Assembly (NCBI GenBank): GCA_964528445.1
Contig: CAZGSL010000013.1
Location: forward strand, 1 to 54,673
DNA length: 54,673 nucleotides
From: JAXHMM01 sp964528445
GTDB lineage: Bacteria; Bacteroidota; Rhodothermia; Balneolales; Balneolaceae
Direction: 5' to 3'
The position numbers and the translations under genes are program-made. The notes under the pieces were generated by a model that made no database searches, was not told the origin of the DNA, and worked only from the letters and a program-made list of their open reading frames with translations. Positions 52,240 through 54,673 of this stretch are shown one piece after another. Position 1 is the stretch's first letter, and each line of letters opens with the position of its first letter.

Positions 52240-53454
52240 TTACCCGGAAGGTTCCACCGGCTGCGGCGCGCCCGCCCCGTGGCCGCTCCAGAGCTTGAGC
52301 AGGGCGGTCAGAAAGAGCATGCCCATGGGAATGAGCCAGCCGGCCGAGAGGTCGTGCAGCGCCCCGAAAAGCGTGGGTCCAACGGCGGCGAGCAGGTATC
52401 CCACCGACTGGGCCATCCCCGAGAGTTCGGTGGCGCCTTCGGTGTGAAGGGAACGGAGAACGATAAAGAGCAGGGCCAGGCCGAAGCTGCCGCCGAGAGT
52501 GAATCCGAGAATAGAGACCCAGAGGCCGACCAGCCACGGTTCCGGCTGAGCCAGTCCAACGAGGCTCACCAGCTCCAGGCCCACCAGGATCCATACGAGC
52601 AGACGCTGTCCCCGTCCGCTCCCGGGGCGGTCGGCCCAAACCGGGATGAGCAGGGTTCCCAGCACGCCGGTTGCCTGGGACAGGGAGAGCATCCAGCCCG
52701 CCGTCCCGGCATCCAGTCCCTGGTCTCTCAGGATCTCGGGCAGCCAGGCCAGCACCACGTAGAAGGTCAGCGACTGCAGTCCCATGAAGAGGGCCACTTT
52801 CCAGGCCTGGGAGGAACGTCCCAGCTCGCCCATGGCCCGCAGGTAGCTCCGCTTGCGGCGGGGTCCCATGCGATAGCGCAGCTGGGGCAGCCATACCAGC
52901 AGTCCGGCCAGCGCGAGAAGTCCCCATGCGCCGAGAGAGCCTCGCCATCCCAGCCCTAGTTCGGCCGAAAGCGGAACGCTGAGGCCCGCACCCGCCGCCG
53001 CCCCCACCCCCATCAGGCTGGAATAGAGACTGGTAATCAGGCCGGTCCGCTGCGGGAAATCCCGTTTGGCTATGCTGGGAAGAAGCACGTTGCCGAACGC
53101 GATAGCCACCCCTAGCAGCAGGGTGCCACCGAACAGCATGAGCACCGAGGAGTGCCACCTCATCAGTATGCCCAGGGTCAGAAGCGCCATCGCGCCGGTG
53201 AGGGTGCCTTCGATGCCAAAGCGTCTCGTCACCAGGGGCGTGAAGAGGGAAACAACCCCGAAGGCGATCAGGGGGAGAGTGGTGAGCAGCCCCAGCAGGG
53301 CATTGGAGAGTCCGGTGGACTCCCGTATGGCCCCCACCAGCGGTCCCACTCCGGCGAGGGCGGGACGCAGGTTGATGGCGATGAGCACGATGCCCGCCAG
53401 CAGCAGCGCTTTCTGGGCGCCGCTCCTTTCGGGAAAAGGAAGGTGTCGGGCCAC
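52240..53454 (-). CDS. MFS transporter, CynX/NimT-like
   Basis: 404 residues, 12 predicted helices, GTG start. ALLLAGIVLIAINLRPALAGVGPLVGAIRESTGLS is the hallmark start of the CynX/YeaN (cyanate, nitroimidazole) subfamily. Substrate cannot be read from sequence. It starts 10 bp after the UPF0182 gene on the same strand, so the two are probably one operon. Confidence 0.9.
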   Translation of the reverse strand: MARHLPFPERSGAQKALLLAGIVLIAINLRPALAGVGPLVGAIRESTGLSNALLGLLTTLPLIAFGVVSLFTPLVTRRFGIEGTLTGAMALLTLGILMRWHSSVLMLFGGTLLLGVAIAFGNVLLPSIAKRDFPQRTGLITSLYSSLMGVGAAAGAGLSVPLSAELGLGWRGSLGAWGLLALAGLLVWLPQLRYRMGPRRKRSYLRAMGELGRSSQAWKVALFMGLQSLTFYVVLAWLPEILRDQGLDAGTAGWMLSLSQATGVLGTLLIPVWADRPGSGRGQRLLVWILVGLELVSLVGLAQPEPWLVGLWVSILGFTLGGSFGLALLFIVLRSLHTEGATELSGMAQSVGYLLAAVGPTLFGALHDLSAGWLIPMGMLFLTALLKLWSGHGAGAPQPVEPSG

Positions 53455-53464
53455 GGGCCGCCGT

Positions 53465-54673
53465 TTATTGCTGGAGGTTATTGATCAGCTCTTCGATCTC
53501 GTTCATGCGCTCTCCGTACAATTGCCAGTTTCCCTCCCGGAGGGCCGACTGGGCCTCCTCCCAGAGTGTCTGAAGGCGGGAGAGCTCGTCGGCGGAGATG
53601 CCCGTCTGGGCGGCGGCCTCCTGGGTCGGCGTGGCCGGTACAGGGGGCTGCACGCCGGTATCCACCGCGACGGGATCCAGCCCCTCTCCGTAGAGGGCGT
53701 TGATTCCCTGCATGAGCGTGGGCTGCATGGCCACTTCGTCGCCCGCCGTTACGATCACCCGCTGGAGCTGGGGAATGTCCACACCCTCCGCGATGAGGAA
53801 GACCGGTTCCACGTAGAGGAAGGAGTTTTCGATCGGTATCACCATCAGGTTCCCCCGAATCACGCTCGACCCGCGCTGGTCCCAGAGCGAGAGCTGGCGT
53901 GAGATCTCGGTATCCTGGTCGATCTTGGCCTCGATCTGGGCGGGGCCGAGGATCAGCCGCTCCTTGGGGAGTTGGAAGACGGTGATCTCGCCGTAATTCG
54001 GCTCGTCGGAATTGGCCGCCATCCAGCCGATCATGTTGTCGCGGTTTTCCGGGGTCAGGGGCGTGATCTGCATGTATTGCAGCTCCTCCTGGCCCGGGAG
54101 ACGGGTGAGGATGTAGTAGGGCTCCATTGTCAGCTGCTGTCCGCCGTATTTCTCGTTGGGACGGGTCCAGAGATCCTCCTCGTTGTAGAAAACCTGGGGA
54201 TCGGTCATGTGATAGACGTTGTACTTCTCAATCTGGTCCTTGAAGATGTGCCGGGGGTAACGGATGTGCTCCCGAAGGGAGCCGGGCATCTCGTCCAGTG
54301 GCCTGAACATATCCGGGAAGATCTCCTTGTACACCTCCAGGATGGGATCCCCCGTGTTCGTGTCGTAGAGATCCACGCTGCCGTTGTAGGCGTCGACCAC
54401 CACTTTCACCGAGTTGCGAATGTAGTTGTACCCGCCGTTCGCCGGCTCGGAGTAGGGATAGTCGGAGGTGAGCGTGTAGGCGTCCTGTATCCAGTAGAGC
54501 CGCCCCTCGCTGAGCACCAGGTAGGGATCGTCTCGGAGCTCCAGGAAGGGTGCGACCCGTTTTACCCGCTCCTGCGCCCGTTTCCAGAACATGATTTTGC
54601 TTCCCTCCTCTATGTAGTCGGTCAGCAGGATGTTCATGTCCCCGAACTGCCAGGCGAAAAGCAGCTTCGAAAA
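53465..54673 (-). CDS. UPF0182 (COG1615) membrane protein, C-terminal part
   Basis: The reading frame continues past the window edge: codons for SKLLFAWQFGDMN precede the internal Met at 54637. RIMFWKRAQERVKRVAPFLELRDDPYLVLSEGRLYWIQDAYTLTSDYPYS is the conserved UPF0182 core, with VVVDAYNGSVDLY and SLWDQRGSSVIRGNLMVIPIENSFLYVEPVF. The tail from about residue 325 of the visible part is low-complexity and acidic. The N-terminal membrane helices are outside the window. Function is unknown. Confidence 0.92.
   Translation of the reverse strand, partial: FSKLLFAWQFGDMNILLTDYIEEGSKIMFWKRAQERVKRVAPFLELRDDPYLVLSEGRLYWIQDAYTLTSDYPYSEPANGGYNYIRNSVKVVVDAYNGSVDLYDTNTGDPILEVYKEIFPDMFRPLDEMPGSLREHIRYPRHIFKDQIEKYNVYHMTDPQVFYNEEDLWTRPNEKYGGQQLTMEPYYILTRLPGQEELQYMQITPLTPENRDNMIGWMAANSDEPNYGEITVFQLPKERLILGPAQIEAKIDQDTEISRQLSLWDQRGSSVIRGNLMVIPIENSFLYVEPVFLIAEGVDIPQLQRVIVTAGDEVAMQPTLMQGINALYGEGLDPVAVDTGVQPPVPATPTQEAAAQTGISADELSRLQTLWEEAQSALREGNWQLYGERMNEIEELINNLQQ

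Overview
The window is a dense, GC-rich chromosomal segment of a Gram-negative, aerobic heterotroph. Outer-membrane barrel proteins, an AsmA protein, an FtsX/LolA-type export cluster, HisB and HisI/HisE fusions, many acidic proteins and weak Shine-Dalgarno use point to the Bacteroidota/Rhodothermota/Balneolota group. I would guess a Balneolota-like halophile, but cannot prove it without a search. About 50 protein genes, one tRNA and two 100-N assembly gaps (16401-16500, 49435-49534) are present.

Layout. 1-1153 (minus): Tat-exported sulfatase (cut by the window edge) behind its formylglycine-generating enzyme. 1332-9386 (plus): small outer-membrane barrel, Rel/SpoT, HU-like protein, RuvX, peptide deformylase, Met-tRNA formyltransferase, ankyrin protein, GAPDH, tRNA-Pro(CGG) and MsrB. 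9409-13531: a cysteine-synthesis island. On the minus strand lie CysM-like synthase, a JAMM protease of Mec type, and one polypeptide joining a CysO-like sulfur carrier, a MoeZ-like E1 enzyme and a rhodanese; an Fe-S (P)APS reductase is divergent on the plus strand. 13521-18946: histidine kinase divergent from a response regulator - HEAT protein - membrane glycosyltransferase - lipoprotein amidase run. 18947-32280 (minus): an OsmC protein and a full set of his genes (hisG-D-C-B-H ... A-F-IE), split by a five-gene LolA/FtsX/ABC/barrel cluster. 32281-41047: YkoF-like protein, LepA, exported protein, LepB, RlmN, OsmC, barrel protein, phosphohexomutase. 41130-54673: Lgt, CysS, AsmA, Pcm, DUF368 lipid-carrier transporter, universal stress protein, fatty acid hydroxylase, DEAD-box helicase, MFS transporter and UPF0182.

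Most interesting. Both amino-acid biosynthesis operons appear to be preceded by an unannotated short leader ORF rich in the amino acid the operon makes. Upstream of the cysM-type operon is an ORF ending in eight consecutive Cys codons that mix TGT and TGC (12408-12524, minus). Upstream of hisG is a 26-codon ORF with seven His codons (31869-31949, minus). Both are followed by competing or local RNA stems but no clear T-run terminator, suggesting ribosome-controlled attenuation of a non-classical kind. The cysteine operon itself resembles the mycobacterial CysO/Mec/CysM/MoeZ pathway, with carrier and activating enzyme made as a single chain whose Gly-Gly end is internal, so a cleavage step (perhaps by the adjacent JAMM protease) may be needed. 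A HisB with a shrunken phosphatase domain lacking its Asp nucleophile, and several structured untranslated regions, are also reported.
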